A stretch of DNA of 64,000 nt from Lineolata rhizophorae (lineage: Eukaryota; Ascomycota; Dothideomycetes; Lineolatales; Lineolataceae). The notes below the pieces were generated by a model. It did not search any database, was not told the origin of the DNA, and worked only from the letters and a program-made list of their open reading frames with translations. Below, piece by piece: positions 43,813-55,591 of the stretch. The position numbers and the translations under genes are program-made. The stretch is from NCBI GenBank assembly GCA_010093515.1, contig MU001705.1:1-64000 (forward strand), given 5' to 3'. Positions within the stretch are counted from its first letter, which is position 1, and every line of letters begins with the position of its first letter.

Positions 43813-45221
43813 AGGTCTAGTTCTTGCAACAGTGTGAACGCTGTTTGCAGTGACTAAAAATTTTTTGGTCCCATTTTCGGGGGCAATGGCGGCGTCGTCG
43901 GATAGACAGGTCTTTTCAAAGTTGGTTCTGGAGCTTTGTGATATCCGGAGCCTCGATACTATTGTTTGGAACGACTAGAACTACGACGATCTTGTTCATG
44001 CTTTGAATCCACTACGGCAATGGTATGTCCACATTCATCTTTTTACCTACTTCGGCTTCTTATTCTTAGAACGGGGCGCTTTGTAATCCCGTTCAGGTAA
44101 AATCCTGATCAGAGACGCGCTTGGTTTGGCCTCGCAATGGATGTCACCTTTAGCTCCTGGGATGATACTGAGCAACTTATTATTTTTTGTCATGGAATCT
44201 TAATCACAGTTAGGATGGTGCGGCAGTCTTCGTGACGCTTGGGCAATTTGCCCGTAGGGCGGAGGTCCAGAACGCATCAAGACGCTAGGGCCATGGCCTA
44301 TGGATGCGGTGGCAAACTTCAGCACAAGAGCAACAGTCAAAGAAAAAAAAATTCCTCTTGAAGCTAGCGCCCTTGGCCTTGGACCGATTTACCCACGTGA
44401 GAAAGCTGTCAGGGGAGGGAAAGCAGTGCTGCCGTAATAAACTAGCGCCCACTCTATTTTCCCACGACAGCCGGAGGGTCCGGGGGCAGACTGTGGCTGA
44501 CAAGGGAAATCGACCGCATCATTGGGCGCCACATGCGGCGCAGTCTGGAGCCGCTTGCGCCTGCCAAGGACTTGGCCGCAAGCTTAGCCCAGGGCTGCGT
44601 CCGCCGTGAGCGGAGGCTCCGGCGCGGCGCCTCGAGTCTCTCGAGGTGGTCGTCGAGCTTAAAGCGCCGATACGAGAGCCAAGCGCGCCGGTTCCTGCTT
44701 GGCCTTCTCCTCGGCGCTCTATACAGCATGTGTAAGCTCCGGGGTGTGCCCCCCGGAATAGCAACAGCATCTTCGATTCGCCGCCGTGAGCGCCTTTTGC
44801 GCCTGCGCCAAGTCCTTTCGAATTAACCCATCCCTGGAGTGCCCGGGGCGGTCTGATGGACATGTAGTCCGCTGTCACCATGTGGCTAACGCCAAATTAC
44901 CGAGCCCCGTTGGGGCATGGCATCCTCCAACCCTTGTCTTCCGTCGTAGCTGAATGTGCAGGCCAAGAGCATCATCAATGGGCTCGGCACTGGTAGTATG
45001 GACGGGAGCGTCGCCCGCAGCTGCAAGCTGAAGCAAGCAGCATGAAACATAAAAGCATCGATGGTCGCGCTGTTGAGACGGGTTGCCTCTTCTAGATATC
45101 AGAACATTCTTTAGGCACCCTTTCCTTTAGACTCGGTTTCTATTTCCTCTTACGTTTCATTTTCTTCAGTCTGTCGTTCACGACTAGTGGTCATCGTTTA
45201 TTTCTTGATTTTCTTTTCACG
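43813..45221. other. 1.4 kb intergenic region
   Basis: The interval between CYS3 and the secreted-protein gene shows short A-runs near 44341-44350 and a GC-rich patch around 44450-44900. Open frames there are Arg/Ser/Leu rich with no family features. The last 150 bp are pyrimidine-rich, as in a fungal promoter. Confidence 0.5.
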
Positions 45222-48102
45222 ATGAGGTGCCGGTACTACGCCGCACTTTTCTCGTTGGCCATCCCTGTTCTCAGTTTACCTGCCAATAGCACTCAGACGA
45301 ACTCCACCGCTCTTGCTACCCCTCATAATGTCACTACAATTGTGGTCCCAACTCTAAGCCAGAACAACCCTCTACCTGACCCCGACGATGACCGTGACCT
45401 CGATGAATTCCTGGGCATCACTCACTCGGATAGTCCCGGTGCTACCTCTACGTCAACGGCGGAGCCTTACTTTTCAACCGCTCCGGCACCCCCGTCGAGA
45501 TCTCTGATGCCAGCGGTCCCGTGGAACATAGATCTTAACTCGCTGGACAATGTTAAACTAAATCAGACTGCCGAACTCTACTACGCTGAAGTACCGGCTC
45601 GCAATGGAGAGCGTAAGTGACTCCTGCTGTCTATACGGAGAAGTCTCGCTAAGCATCTGTCGCTTTTCGAATAGGGCCACCCGCCAATGCTGGTTGGGGT
45701 ATCGTCACCGTCCCAAACATGAAGTACAAGACGGTTCAGACCGAGAAGTCGAACTTCGTCTCCGAGGTCGTGTGTTCTGGCTCGTCCATGACGGTTAGAT
45801 TCAGTCAGCAAGACGCCTGCGACCTTGCCTGGGAGTCATGGGAGGAGGAAGAGCAGTATATGGTCATCACTGACTCCAGCAACTGCGTCGGTGGCGGGAG
45901 CACTGGCGAGCGCACTTTCTTCCGCGTCGACTGGGCAACTCGTAATGGCATGGAGATCGTTTGCGAGGGTGAAGATATTGGCTTCGAGGAGTCGGTTGAT
46001 GAAGAGGAGAACATTCAGCTCGAGTTTAGTCAGGTGGGCTCAAATTCAGGCAACAGCACGGCCGGATTCACTGCCAACGCCAACGCAGCTGCAAACCCGA
46101 CCAACGCCACGACTTTGGGCAATAACGAGACGCAGCTCGTCGATCCAAGTGGCGACACCTCTTTTGATGAGGAGCTGGATGCCGAGATTGGTGTCATGGA
46201 TGATGAGGCGTTGGCTGAGTATCTAGGCCAGTTCAACCTTACTATCGCCGATTTCTTCGAGCCAGACGATCTGCCGGACTTGGTGTCTGAGGAAGCCGGC
46301 GATCTGAGGAAGCGAGTGGCTCATGCGAGGCGCAATCTCGCCAAGCGTGGCTTGTTCTCCAGGATCAAGAAAGCGTTTAAAAAAGTACGTGCGGTTCATG
46401 ATGCTCCAACGACTATATTCTTAGGGCTAATCTTCTTCAGGTCAAAGAAAAGGTCAAGCAAGCTGTCAAGAAGGTTGTTGAAGTTGTGAAGAAGGCTGCC
46501 GAGACTATCAAAGGTATCGCTTCACCCCTGCACCTCATTTCCAACGCATGCTCATATGGTTTAGATGCCGTTGAAACCGTAGTAGAGGCCCTCGACGAAT
46601 TTACTACGATCAGCAAAACCTTTGGCAGAGATGTCGGCTTCGAGGCCTTCCCCGGTGACCTTGTTGATACTCCCTTCGGCGATGGCGTCCTCCTCTTCTC
46701 TAAGGAGGGCCGCAACGAGACGCTTCGTGTTGACGTCTTTTGCGTCGAGTGTGGTGCCGAAGGTGACTTCCGCATTGACGGCAAGGTCGAGTTCAGCTTA
46801 GTAGCCGGCTTCAAGACTGGCCTTATTACCGCGACTGGCGACATGCAGGCTGGGTTGGCTATCGGCATTCTGGCCAACTTCAACGACGGCGTCGACTTCT
46901 CCAAGCGTATCCTCACGGTCCCGTTGTCGCCCTTTAGCATCCCCGGCATCTTGATTGTTGGCCCTAGCGTGTCTCTGAGTGCTGGCGCAGGCCTCAGCAT
47001 CGACGCCAACGGTCGCTTGTTGGTCGGTGCGAAGGCGGTCTGGCCGAATATCCGCGCGCAGCTTGACCTCATCAACCGTGACAACGTCGCCGAGGGCTTT
47101 ACGCCAGATATCGTACCCATTTTCGAGGCCGGTGGTGACATTACAATCGAGGCAAACGCGTTCCTCGACTTCAAGCTAGCTGTCGGCATTGATATCCTTA
47201 ACGGTCGTCTTGAGGCTTCGGTTGGCCTAATTGACAGGCCCAAGGTCACAGCCACAGCCGAATTTGGCCTCGAGGTTGATTTGGATGGCGTTACCGTGGG
47301 AAACGAGGAGTGCGGTGGCATCGGTATTGAGGTTGGGTTCGACAATGAGGTGTTGTTCGACGTCTTCGGAAACGAATTCAACATCTTCACGTTCAACGGG
47401 CCCAGCTTCGATACCTGCATTCTCGAAGACCTTGCCTCGACCCTCGAAAGTCGCGACCCCTTCAACCGCTTCCATAAGCGCCAGCAAATTTCGGACGAGG
47501 GGGCCTCGTTCACCCAGATCCGAACCCTTGACGGGTCTATCGAGGTTCACTACTCACCCAACGGCAACTCTTACGCTGTCCCGCTCAATAAAGTCGGTGC
47601 CGCTCCCGATGGCGCGGAAGACCTCTCTGACCAGTTCTCCGCGGACCCGACTGGTGCGATGGCGCTTGGAGACACCCTTGGAAGATACTTCCACGGGTAC
47701 GTGGACACAATTCGGGAACTTGGCGTCAGCCGTTTGAGGCTCCACAAGGCCAACCAAATGCCGGAGACGGCATCAATAATGTGAGTATACCCTTTCGAAC
47801 ATTCCATAGGTTATCTGAAGTTCACGCTAACGATTTGCCTCCGCAGGTCCTTCGCAGCTGTTGAGAACGATGAAGGTGGCGATCCTTTCCTCGTCCTTGC
47901 CGATCTCGCGGGCGACATTTACTTCCCCATCATTTGCACCTTCGCCGAGGGCATCTATCCCAAGCTCTTTCTCGCTAATGACACCGACATCGGTGCGACG
48001 ACTCTAATGGATCCAGCCCTCAGGGAGACGATTACGGGAAATGATGTGATTGAGTGTGGCTACCTGCCCCTTACGAACGCCCAACCGGGCACAGAGCTAT
48101 GA
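45222..48102 (+). CDS. Large secreted protein with internal cationic amphipathic helix, 898 residues
   Basis: Exons 45222-45612, 45675-46384, 46441-47780 and 47847-48102 join in phase. A signal peptide (MRCRYYAALFSLAIPVLSLP) is followed by an Asn/Thr-rich sequon-bearing stretch, a Cys-containing beta domain (ELYYAEVPARNG to ERTFFRVDW), an acidic segment, then several dibasic sites (LRKR, LAKR). Directly after KR lies a Lys-rich helix, residues about 356-392, beginning GLFSRIKKAFKK and continuing VKEKVKQAVKKVVEVVKKAA. A long Gly/Val/Asp beta-rich domain with a conserved Cys pair (VDVFCVECGAEGDF) follows. The order recalls the fungal secreted DUF7029/DUF7223-type proteins (from memory, moderate certainty). 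Function is unknown; it probably acts at the wall or outside the cell. Confidence 0.8.
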
Positions 48103-48357
48103 GGATTGAAATCGGAGTTGATGGAGCGGGCATGGTGTTATTTACGAATTAGATTTTAGCGATTATACTACCCTACGCTCATTGTGATAGCATAATCTAG
48201 ACAGCATATAATTAATGCCTTTCTGTGGCTGTATCTCCTAGGAAAGTATTTGATATTAGTGATTCAACATCAATTTTAAGTGTGATAGCGATGGTAAAAT
48301 GAAAACATAGCAACTTAAATATAGACAAGAATATGAACTCTGCAAACAAGCCATGCG

Positions 48358-49272
48358 CTAGATTTCCTGCAGAAACTCCGTTACAATTTCGCAGAATTGA
48401 TCGAACCCATCCACATACGGCACGTGTCCCGCGCCTTTGATAATTTTTAACTCGACATTGACGCCTTCCTTTCCGGCAGATACGAACCCTTGACGAATTT
48501 GATCCCGCAGTTCTGCCATTGACTGTGGCAAATTAGCATCTCGCTCGCCAACGACGAGCATCGCACGGTCCACTGACGAGCCGACTTTAGGTGTCAACGC
48601 TCTGAGATCAAACGAAGTAAGCGTGAGAGCATTGCAGCATGCTGCGAATCCTTCGACGCTTGTCTTTCTCATGGCCGCCCTCATTCTTTCCGTCTCCGCC
48701 GAATTGACTTCCATCCACGGCTCAGCGAACCATCTCGCCAGTGTCTGCTCAACAATGGAGTCCAGATTGCCTTCTCTTCGTGCTATCTCTACCCGCGGAG
48801 CGAACAGATTCTCGACGCCCGCTACCACTGGAGCGCACGAAATAGTATCGCAAATGACCAGGTTCTTTACAACCCCGGGATTCCGCGTTACGAACACAAT
48901 TCCTGTGGCAGCGCCCATGGATACTCCTATCCAGGCATACAGGCTCGTAATGCCTAGATTAGAGAGGAGACTATAGACGTCATCGGCAATGGACTCAAAG
49001 GTTGTAGATTCGGGATTTGCTGGTGGTGAGGACGAGCCATGGCCTGGTTGGTCGTAGCGGAGAACCCGAAATCCGCGATTGTGTAGCACAGGTACCACGT
49101 GATCCCAGGTCGTAAAAGACGCGCACAGGGAATTGGAGAGCAAAACGGTTGGAGAATATTCATCAGACTTAGGAGAGAGTTCATAGGACATCAAACGTCC
49201 GTCCGGAAGGGAGAATTGATTGGCAGATGGCATGGTGGCGGCACGACCGATGCGTGATGGCAATTTTGGCAA
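48358..49272 (-). CDS. Alpha/beta hydrolase, 3-oxoadipate enol-lactonase-like
   Basis: A single exon of 304 residues. FSLPDGRLMSYEL starts the fold; the oxyanion and cap entry lie at SLCASFTTWDHVVP. The nucleophile elbow is GVSMGAA (Ser118), and the likely acid and base are the Asp of VVGERDAN and the His of GAGHVPYVDGF. Family members hydrolyse 3-oxoadipate enol-lactone in the beta-ketoadipate pathway, though related esterases share this pattern. ATG at 49233 (MPSANQFSLPDG) is also a good start. It diverges from the Zn2Cys6 regulator, with a CGG-N10-CCG site between them, and fits as a late step of aromatic breakdown. It is a broad family, so the substrate is uncertain. Confidence 0.8.
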   Translation of the reverse strand: MPKLPSRIGRAATMPSANQFSLPDGRLMSYELSPKSDEYSPTVLLSNSLCASFTTWDHVVPVLHNRGFRVLRYDQPGHGSSSPPANPESTTFESIADDVYSLLSNLGITSLYAWIGVSMGAATGIVFVTRNPGVVKNLVICDTISCAPVVAGVENLFAPRVEIARREGNLDSIVEQTLARWFAEPWMEVNSAETERMRAAMRKTSVEGFAACCNALTLTSFDLRALTPKVGSSVDRAMLVVGERDANLPQSMAELRDQIRQGFVSAGKEGVNVELKIIKGAGHVPYVDGFDQFCEIVTEFLQEI

Positions 49273-49336
49273 GAAACAACTCCGTTAAGCCGAGGAATTT
49301 TACGAGCATAACTATTACTTTGGCCGAGTCACGTGT

Positions 49337-49352
49337 CGGAAGCACGCATCCG
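49337..49352. promoter_or_regulatory. Cluster operator 1, CGG-N10-CCG, hydrolase/regulator promoter
   Basis: CGGAAGCACGCATCCG; read on the other strand it is CGGATGCGTGCTTCCG, fitting CGG-ATGCNNNCTT-CCG. It lies 65 bp from the hydrolase ATG and 113 bp from the regulator ATG. Confidence 0.65.
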
Positions 49353-49465
49353 CCAAAGCGCCGAAAATCAGACTCCACCTGAATCCCCGGACTTTAGTAT
49401 CCCCACACTTTCCTGCATCTCAAATATAGCCCACTGCCAGAGCGGAACGACGTCTCCGCCAGGCC

Positions 49466-52257
49466 ATGTCCGCGACAATGAGTGCGCGCCCGGCTAAACG
49501 CCGACGCATCCCCGAAGAGCTAAGAAAGCGAGCGCAACAGAGCTGCGATCATTGCAGAAAAGTGGGTGAAGTGAACGCCAAGGACAGCCTAAAGAAATAT
49601 GCTAATGCTCCGAAGCGCCGCTGCAAATGCGTCCCTTCGGAAATCGAGGGGACGTGTCAAGCATGCTATGAGCATAAAGTCGATTGCTTGTACATGCTGC
49701 CTAGGAAGGCGCGATTCTATGGAAGCGTGGATGGATTGAGTGATCGGTAACACCCCTGCGGCAACCAGCCGATTAAACCAACATCCACTAAGTTGATTCG
49801 CAAGATACCGCTGTCTTGAGGCCATAGTCAACGGCGCATTCCCCAATGAGCCGACGTCGGCAACATCGGACCTGCTCAGTCTGGGGGAGCGAATGGGTTA
49901 CGTCATGCCTGACTTGGCAGATGCAGTTGCTCCCAGCCGGACCGTGTTTCTCAAAAGCCATTCATCCGACGTAGAAGACTGTCGGTGCTCGAGAGCAAGC
50001 ATTCCCAGAGTGACCGAACGGGAATCTCATTCATCAAATGACTACTGGTGATGGCGCTCACGTTCCCCTTGTCCGCGACACTGCTGGGAACTCTCATTAC
50101 ATCGGTCCATCTGGAAGCCTTGCGTTCTTTGCCCAAGTTCGCCGCCTCGTATCTTCACGCCATCCACCTGGGAAGGAGTCCATTCACCCGTCGTCAAATT
50201 TTGCGGGTGACGACACAGCGGAAGCTCTTGAAGCGGAGCGCCAGGAAGCTCCAGAACCGGAGCCGGAAGAGAATTCAGACCAGCGAGACGGCCCTTCGCC
50301 AGCCTCCGTCGCTTCAAGAAGTTCCAGGGATTTTTCAGCCCCAACGCACCCTGATATGGATCAATGCTTGAAACAGCTGCCATCTCATGAGACAATCGAC
50401 GCGAGAATTCAATTTTATTTCGGGAATTGTCATGGAGACTTTCCTCTGTTCCACCGCGCTACCTTCGAAGAAGAGTACGAGACGTACATTGTTCAAGCAC
50501 GGACGACCTCGACCCGAAAATATCACACGCCTCATTTTTTGCATTCGTCTCTGAAAGAAACAGGCTCTGTACGACCGGACTGGGGCTGGCTAGCCTGTCT
50601 TCACATGATCTTGGCCTTCGGGACTAATGGTGGTAATGACGATTCCGTTCGACAAAGTTCCCTCTCGATTACTCGATCACTCCTACCGCAGCTCGTTTCC
50701 AGTTGCAGCGAGTCGAACGTACGAGCGTTACTCCTGCTCTCATTATTTCTCCATAACAATAGCGAGCGTAATGCGGCTTGGATTATGGTCGGAGCCGCGA
50801 CGCGAATTTCACTCGCTCTGGGCCTTCACAGAAGTGACGTGGATCTCTCATTTCGACCGTTTGAGCGCGAGATGCGAAAGCGCATATTTTGCACTCTTTA
50901 CTGTTTTGAACAGTTTCTGAGCTCGAGTTTGGGACGTCCTAGTGGAATCAACGATTTTGATGTCGATATTAGACCACCACGAGAAGGTCTTCTTGATGGA
51001 GGAAGCGGTGGAGTTACGGAATCCAGTCAAAAGCTTCACGCGATTCTTGGCATGGCAAGGAAGACTTCGTTAGGACCGCGCGCAAAATCAGAGCAAGAAG
51101 TAAACCCCTCTCTCTCAGAGATCTTCCAACTCCTTGAAGCCTGGAAAGGGCGAGTTCCTGATCATCTGGATCTTCCTACTATATTCAGCGTGTCTGGTGT
51201 TACCATTCCAATACCTGGATTACACAAGCAAGACAATCCTGCAGCCTTCGATGAACTAAAGGAGTCCTTATCCCATCAGACTCCACAACAACTCCGCGCG
51301 TTGATACTACTGCACATCCAGTACAACTATATTGGTCTTCTCGTCAGCCGCCCGGCACTCCTTCGACACATCTCTTCGAACAACACCAGCACAGAATCAC
51401 CCTCAGAGCATCTTACTTCTATCGCAAGCCTTTCAGAAAGTTGCATATTTCACGGATGCCAATTGGCATTGCTCATCGTTCTAATGGACGCCTTCGATTT
51501 ATTGAATGGGACCTTTAGCCTCGATGTGTTTTACGGCTATTCTGCAGCTATGGTGTTGACATTACGATTGCTCCGAGTACCATCAAAAGCAACCATCAGT
51601 CCGTCTGAGCAATTTTTAGATCCAGGAGAGGCCCAGTTACACATCACTTTGCGCCATCTCATCAGACTCGTCCAGAATTCAGTGGCTCGAATATGCAAGA
51701 GTGGGACGATGAGACGTCTGGCCCGAGTCATGAATAAGTTTGCAGAATTTGCATGCAATGTTACCAATGACTATATCCACCGCGAAAATGACAGACCCGA
51801 AGTTCAACAGACCATTTCACAAAGAGAAGGACACCACGCGGACGCTGATTGTGGAGGATTTCCGAACAACATATTAGCAACGCCAAATAGTAGCACAAAT
51901 TCGAGCGTGAATCAACGGCTGACAGAACATCAAACTGTTGCATCCAACAACTCGAACCCTGGTCTACCGTTCCATAGCCGTTTTGAAGAGCTGCAACCTC
52001 CGACATATCTTTATCAGCACGGTATTTATCAGCGCAACACGGTATTTCCCCAGCCGGGCTTAGCGCAAACTGGATATCTCAATTTATCCACTCCAAGTAC
52101 ATCGCCCCCAATGCTTACTTCCCAACATGGGGTCCATGATCCATCTGTGACAAATCAGGATGTTTGGTCTGACTGCTTCACGTCTGCATTGCAGAATGGG
52201 GATTTGCTAGACTGGGCAGAGCTGGAAAATTTCCTCTCCAGTCAAAACTTTGCTTAA
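49466..52257 (+). CDS. Zn2Cys6 transcription factor, likely regulator of the cluster
   Basis: Exon 1 (49466-49561) and exon 2 (49616-49746) join to form a perfect binuclear zinc cluster: CDHCRKRRCKC, eight residues, then CQACYEHKVDC. The 54 bp intron between them is in frame and without stop. Exon 3 starts at 49805 (RYRCLEAIVNGAFPNE, LGERMGYVMPDL). The frame that holds the rest (LVRDTAGNSHYIGPSGSLAFF and the fungus-specific TF domain with LHMILAFGTNGG, ALLLLSLFLHNN, GAATRISLALGLHR and FCTLYCFEQFLSSSLGRPSGI) is offset by +1. The frames overlap only at 50014-50048, and no GT-AG intron can join them. So this is either an indel (assembly or real) or two proteins. The C-terminal Gln/Asn/Ser-rich tail suits activation. 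Confidence 0.85.
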
Positions 52258-52847
52258 TGGTAAAGTCGGCAACTAGCATAATTGATTTGTTTAGTTTAGC
52301 ATTAATGATTTCGCTTATGGAAGCTTTCGACGGTTTAATTTGCACTTTCCTGCTTGGTTTGCATACGTCCAAAGTTTCCAGCTGGGTCTGGGGATAGTTC
52401 TCTCCAAATTTCAGGGTAAAACAACCTCAAGAAGTATTTTTACCTTATGTAAGAACAATCTAGAGTCATTTCAAACTTGAAAACAATCTATTTCGGGCCG
52501 TACCATAGTATGCCAAGGATTTGTGGATGAACATTGACCTCTGATGGTGGCCCTGACGAAGTTTAAAACCGTCCGGCACGATCAGAAGCTGCAAGGGTCG
52601 GAATGTACTTATCGACGCTTCTCCGACGCTTTTAACCCTTCTCTATGACTTTCAGTTTTCCCGCTACCGGAAGTAGGATTCTTTTCTATTCTGCGGGATA
52701 TATTTGTCCTTACAAAGTTCCCAAGCGTAGTGCCAAAAGCACCAGAAACCTAGTTCATAACTTCATACGATTGAAACGAACCTATAATATGTAAGGCCCT
52801 AGTCACGGCTTGATATCCATAACCCATCATTCTTCAATAGTACCCAT
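52258..52847. other. Convergent gap, regulator and MFS gene
   Basis: This 590 bp stretch lies between two 3' ends. It is AT-rich with no supported coding region or site. Confidence 0.5.
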
Positions 52848-54553
52848 TTAAACAGTGTACCTGAAATCTGGATGCTTCTCGCCTTTCCCTTCAAGATTTT
52901 CAGGCGGCAGGTTCCGTAGGTGCTCACGTTTCCCAGCATCGCGCATGCGGTTCTCATACGCGCCAAAACCCCACATGCATGAACCGGCAATGATGCCAAC
53001 AAATGCGAAGGCGATGCAAGTCGAGATACCAGGGTAGTACCGCGGGCCGTCTTGCTTTGGGAAGACAAGAGCAGAGATGATCCCACCAATCTGACCAGAG
53101 CTAATTGCAAAGGCAGTGAGGGTGCCACGCTTAGTGTATCCCACGACTTGGTTGGATCTATCGCACAAGGAATCAGCATTGGAATAAACGTACAGAGCGC
53201 TGGACTACTTACCCCCAGGCGATGCAAAGTGGCTGAACGATATAAATGCCAATCGCGGCGAAGTACAGTCCCATGTAACGAACGTTGTTGTTCGGATGAA
53301 GCATAACGATCAGCGAGCCCATAATCGAGATGGTGTAACCGGATAAGCAAAAGATACCGCGGCGTTTAACTTTGTCCGACCAAAAAGCCATGGCCACGGA
53401 AACGATACCGGATACAATTCGTACAGGAGCTGTGAGCAAGTTCGACTTCAGACTATCCCAACCGAAACCTGAAAGGATGGTTGGCTGAAAGATGGTAATG
53501 GAATATGCGGTGACACAGACAGCCAAGTACATGACTCCCGTGCAAATGATTCTCCAGTCGGCTAGGGCTCTAAAAACCCCTTTCAGTGTGATCTTCTCTC
53601 TTTCCTTGTTCCTGTAATCATCCGCCTTGAGGCGGCGCAAGAGCCACTCCTTTTCGTCCAGAGAGAGAAACTTTGATTCTTCGGGGAATGGCAGAACGCA
53701 GAAGAAGGCAAGAATTGCGGCAGCGCAAGTCACACCTCCCTCTACAAAGAAGATCCAGCTCCAACCAGAATAGCCCTTGATGCCGTCCATTGAGCCAAGG
53801 CCAGCACCCAGCAGACCAGAGACAGATCCAGCAATGTCATTGGACACCATGAACAAGGCCATGCGAGTCAGGACCTCATGCCGTCTGTACCAGGAGCTGA
53901 TCAAGAAGAGGCAACCCGGAAACATGCCTGCTTCGAAAATTCCGATGAAGATGCGAGCCGTGAGGAGACCTCCGAAGCTTGTTGAGAACCCAGCGAACGT
54001 GACAGACACTGAATGCGTTCATTAGCGTCGAACTCTTTTGCAGGAGAATAAAAAGCCCTTACATCCCCAACCCATCGTTAACCCAGAGATCCAGTAGCGG
54101 GGCTTGATCCGGTTGATAATCATATTGGAAGGAATCTAACGTCGGTAAGTCTTCATAGACAAACTCAACAAGTAACTGTTTAGAATACCTCTAGCAAAAC
54201 GTAAGGAATGTAAAACACTAAAAGTCGTTAGCAGGAAGCACGTTTGTTGTTCAGTTCCGTCTGCACATACCCATAACAACTATGTTGTAGTGGTAACCAG
54301 TCATCCCCAAGTCATCTTCCATCCCCCAAAGCCGTGCATTTCCAATGTTGACTCGGTCAAGGAAGGTGAGGGTGTACAGAAACACCAGCAGAGGGAGTAG
54401 TCTGATGTCAATTTTCCTTATGACTTTCTTGGCCTCGATGGGATCCTCGGCATCTTCACGAACCGACCCTTCGTAAAGCTCCTGGTGTTTGATGTCGGTC
54501 TTCTCGAGGTCGGGGTAGCTACCCCCAGAGGTCTTGCGGTCCAGCGTGACCAT
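52848..54553 (-). CDS. MFS transporter, anion:cation symporter (Dal5/Tna1-like) type
   Basis: Five exons (54271-54553, 54189-54217, 54063-54135, 53213-54008, 52848-53157) join to 496 residues. The N-terminal signature of the ACS family is clear: RKIDIRLLPLLVFLYTLTFLDRVNIGNARLWGME, then INRIKPRYWISGLTMGWG. TM4-5 carry the conserved LLTARIFIGIFEAGMFPGCLFLISSWYRRHE. The central loop has LKADDYRNKEREK, and the last helices end with GQIGGIISALVFPKQDGPRYYPG. ACS transporters take up organic anions such as allantoate, nicotinate and carboxylates with protons. The position in the cluster suggests uptake of its acid substrate (inference). One exon is only 29 bp. Confidence 0.92.
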
Positions 54554-54982
54554 GATGAATGGGGCAAAGGAGAGGGCAAGAAAATTAGAAAACTCCTCTG
54601 GAATGAAGGCCAGCGGAGGACGAAGGATCGGGCAAACTTATGAAGGGCTTGCGGTCGGGGAGCCCATGCCAACCTCCAGGATCATATCAAGCGTAGATCC
54701 CCTGATTGATTTATACTTGGATATCTCTGAATGCTTGGCGGACCCGACGTGGTGGGGATCGTCCGGGGAAGCTCTCGGGGAACCTGGGGTCCCCGCGAGG
54801 AACTGCACGGTTTGACCGAATCGGGAATTAGTCCGCAGCTAGTCGGAGACAGCGTGCGAGTCTGGAGGTAAGCTCCCGTCGCTGTGCATCTAGCGCGCGA
54901 ACTATATTAGGCCGGAAAGGGCCGATTGGCTGCAGTAGTCCGAGGCCCGGCCCCTCAGCCACTGCCCGAAGTGAGCGAGCGG

Positions 54983-54998
54983 CGGATGCATGCATCCC
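54983..54998. promoter_or_regulatory. Cluster operator 2, near-match on the MFS side
   Basis: CGGATGCATGCATCCC keeps CGGATGC and the N10 spacing, but the right half is CCC instead of CCG. It is 430 bp before the MFS ATG. Confidence 0.45.
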
Positions 54999-55556
54999 TT
55001 TCCCAGCAAACTCGGGTGCAAACATTTGCGGATTGACCATCCGCTCGAACTTTTGAATGACGATGGCCTATTCATGCAAGGTCCCACGTGGGCAGCGTGG
55101 AAATGGTTTGGAGCGAACATCCAGAGTGTATGGATCCCGGGCTATCCAGATTCATGGATCGACTCTATCGAGTCCGGCTGGGTCGAGAAATTGATGCGCT
55201 TTGCCCGATGGAGTAGTGCCGACGTGTTGAGCGCCCGCAAACCATGGAACGAGCCTCGAGCTGCCGATTACCATTATCAGACTTCGCGTCGGCTACGTAT
55301 CTTGCGACGAGATAGAGATCCATATCTGGAAAGCATTCCTTTCGCTATGAGTAGATGTCTACGCAGCGCATTTATGGGACACTTACTAGAATCCTTACGG
55401 GCATAGCGCTAGCATAAAATACCATGTATCTGATAGTTGAATATAGGTCTCTTGAGTTTACTACGTAAGGTGTGGGCCCGTAGAGATATCGTTGAAATTC
55501 CCTAGTCCTAGAGGCTCTTGGAATCTGTAGGCTCCATACACTTTCTACACTGCATT

Positions 55557-55572
55557 TGGATGCAGTCTTCCG
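55557..55572. promoter_or_regulatory. Cluster operator 3, monooxygenase promoter
   Basis: TGGATGCAGTCTTCCG is identical to operator 6 except for the first base. It lies 243 bp before the monooxygenase ATG. Confidence 0.6.
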
Positions 55573-55575
55573 CGG

Positions 55576-55591
55576 CGGGTGGATGCTTCCG
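55576..55591. promoter_or_regulatory. Cluster operator 4, monooxygenase promoter
   Basis: CGGGTGGATGCTTCCG, a full CGG-N10-CCG, starts three bases after operator 3, giving a tandem pair about 19 bp centre to centre. Confidence 0.6.

Noticed and set aside
44533-44826. Arg-rich frame of 97 codons in the gap before the secreted-protein gene
   Set aside because: It overlaps an open frame on the other strand, has no motif and lies in a GC-rich promoter-like patch.
46385-46489. Read-through end of exon 2 of the large secreted protein (Ser/Lys/Arg tail to a stop at 46489)
   Set aside because: The splice 46384 to 46441 keeps the frame and continues a regular Lys/Val helix and a long conserved-looking domain.
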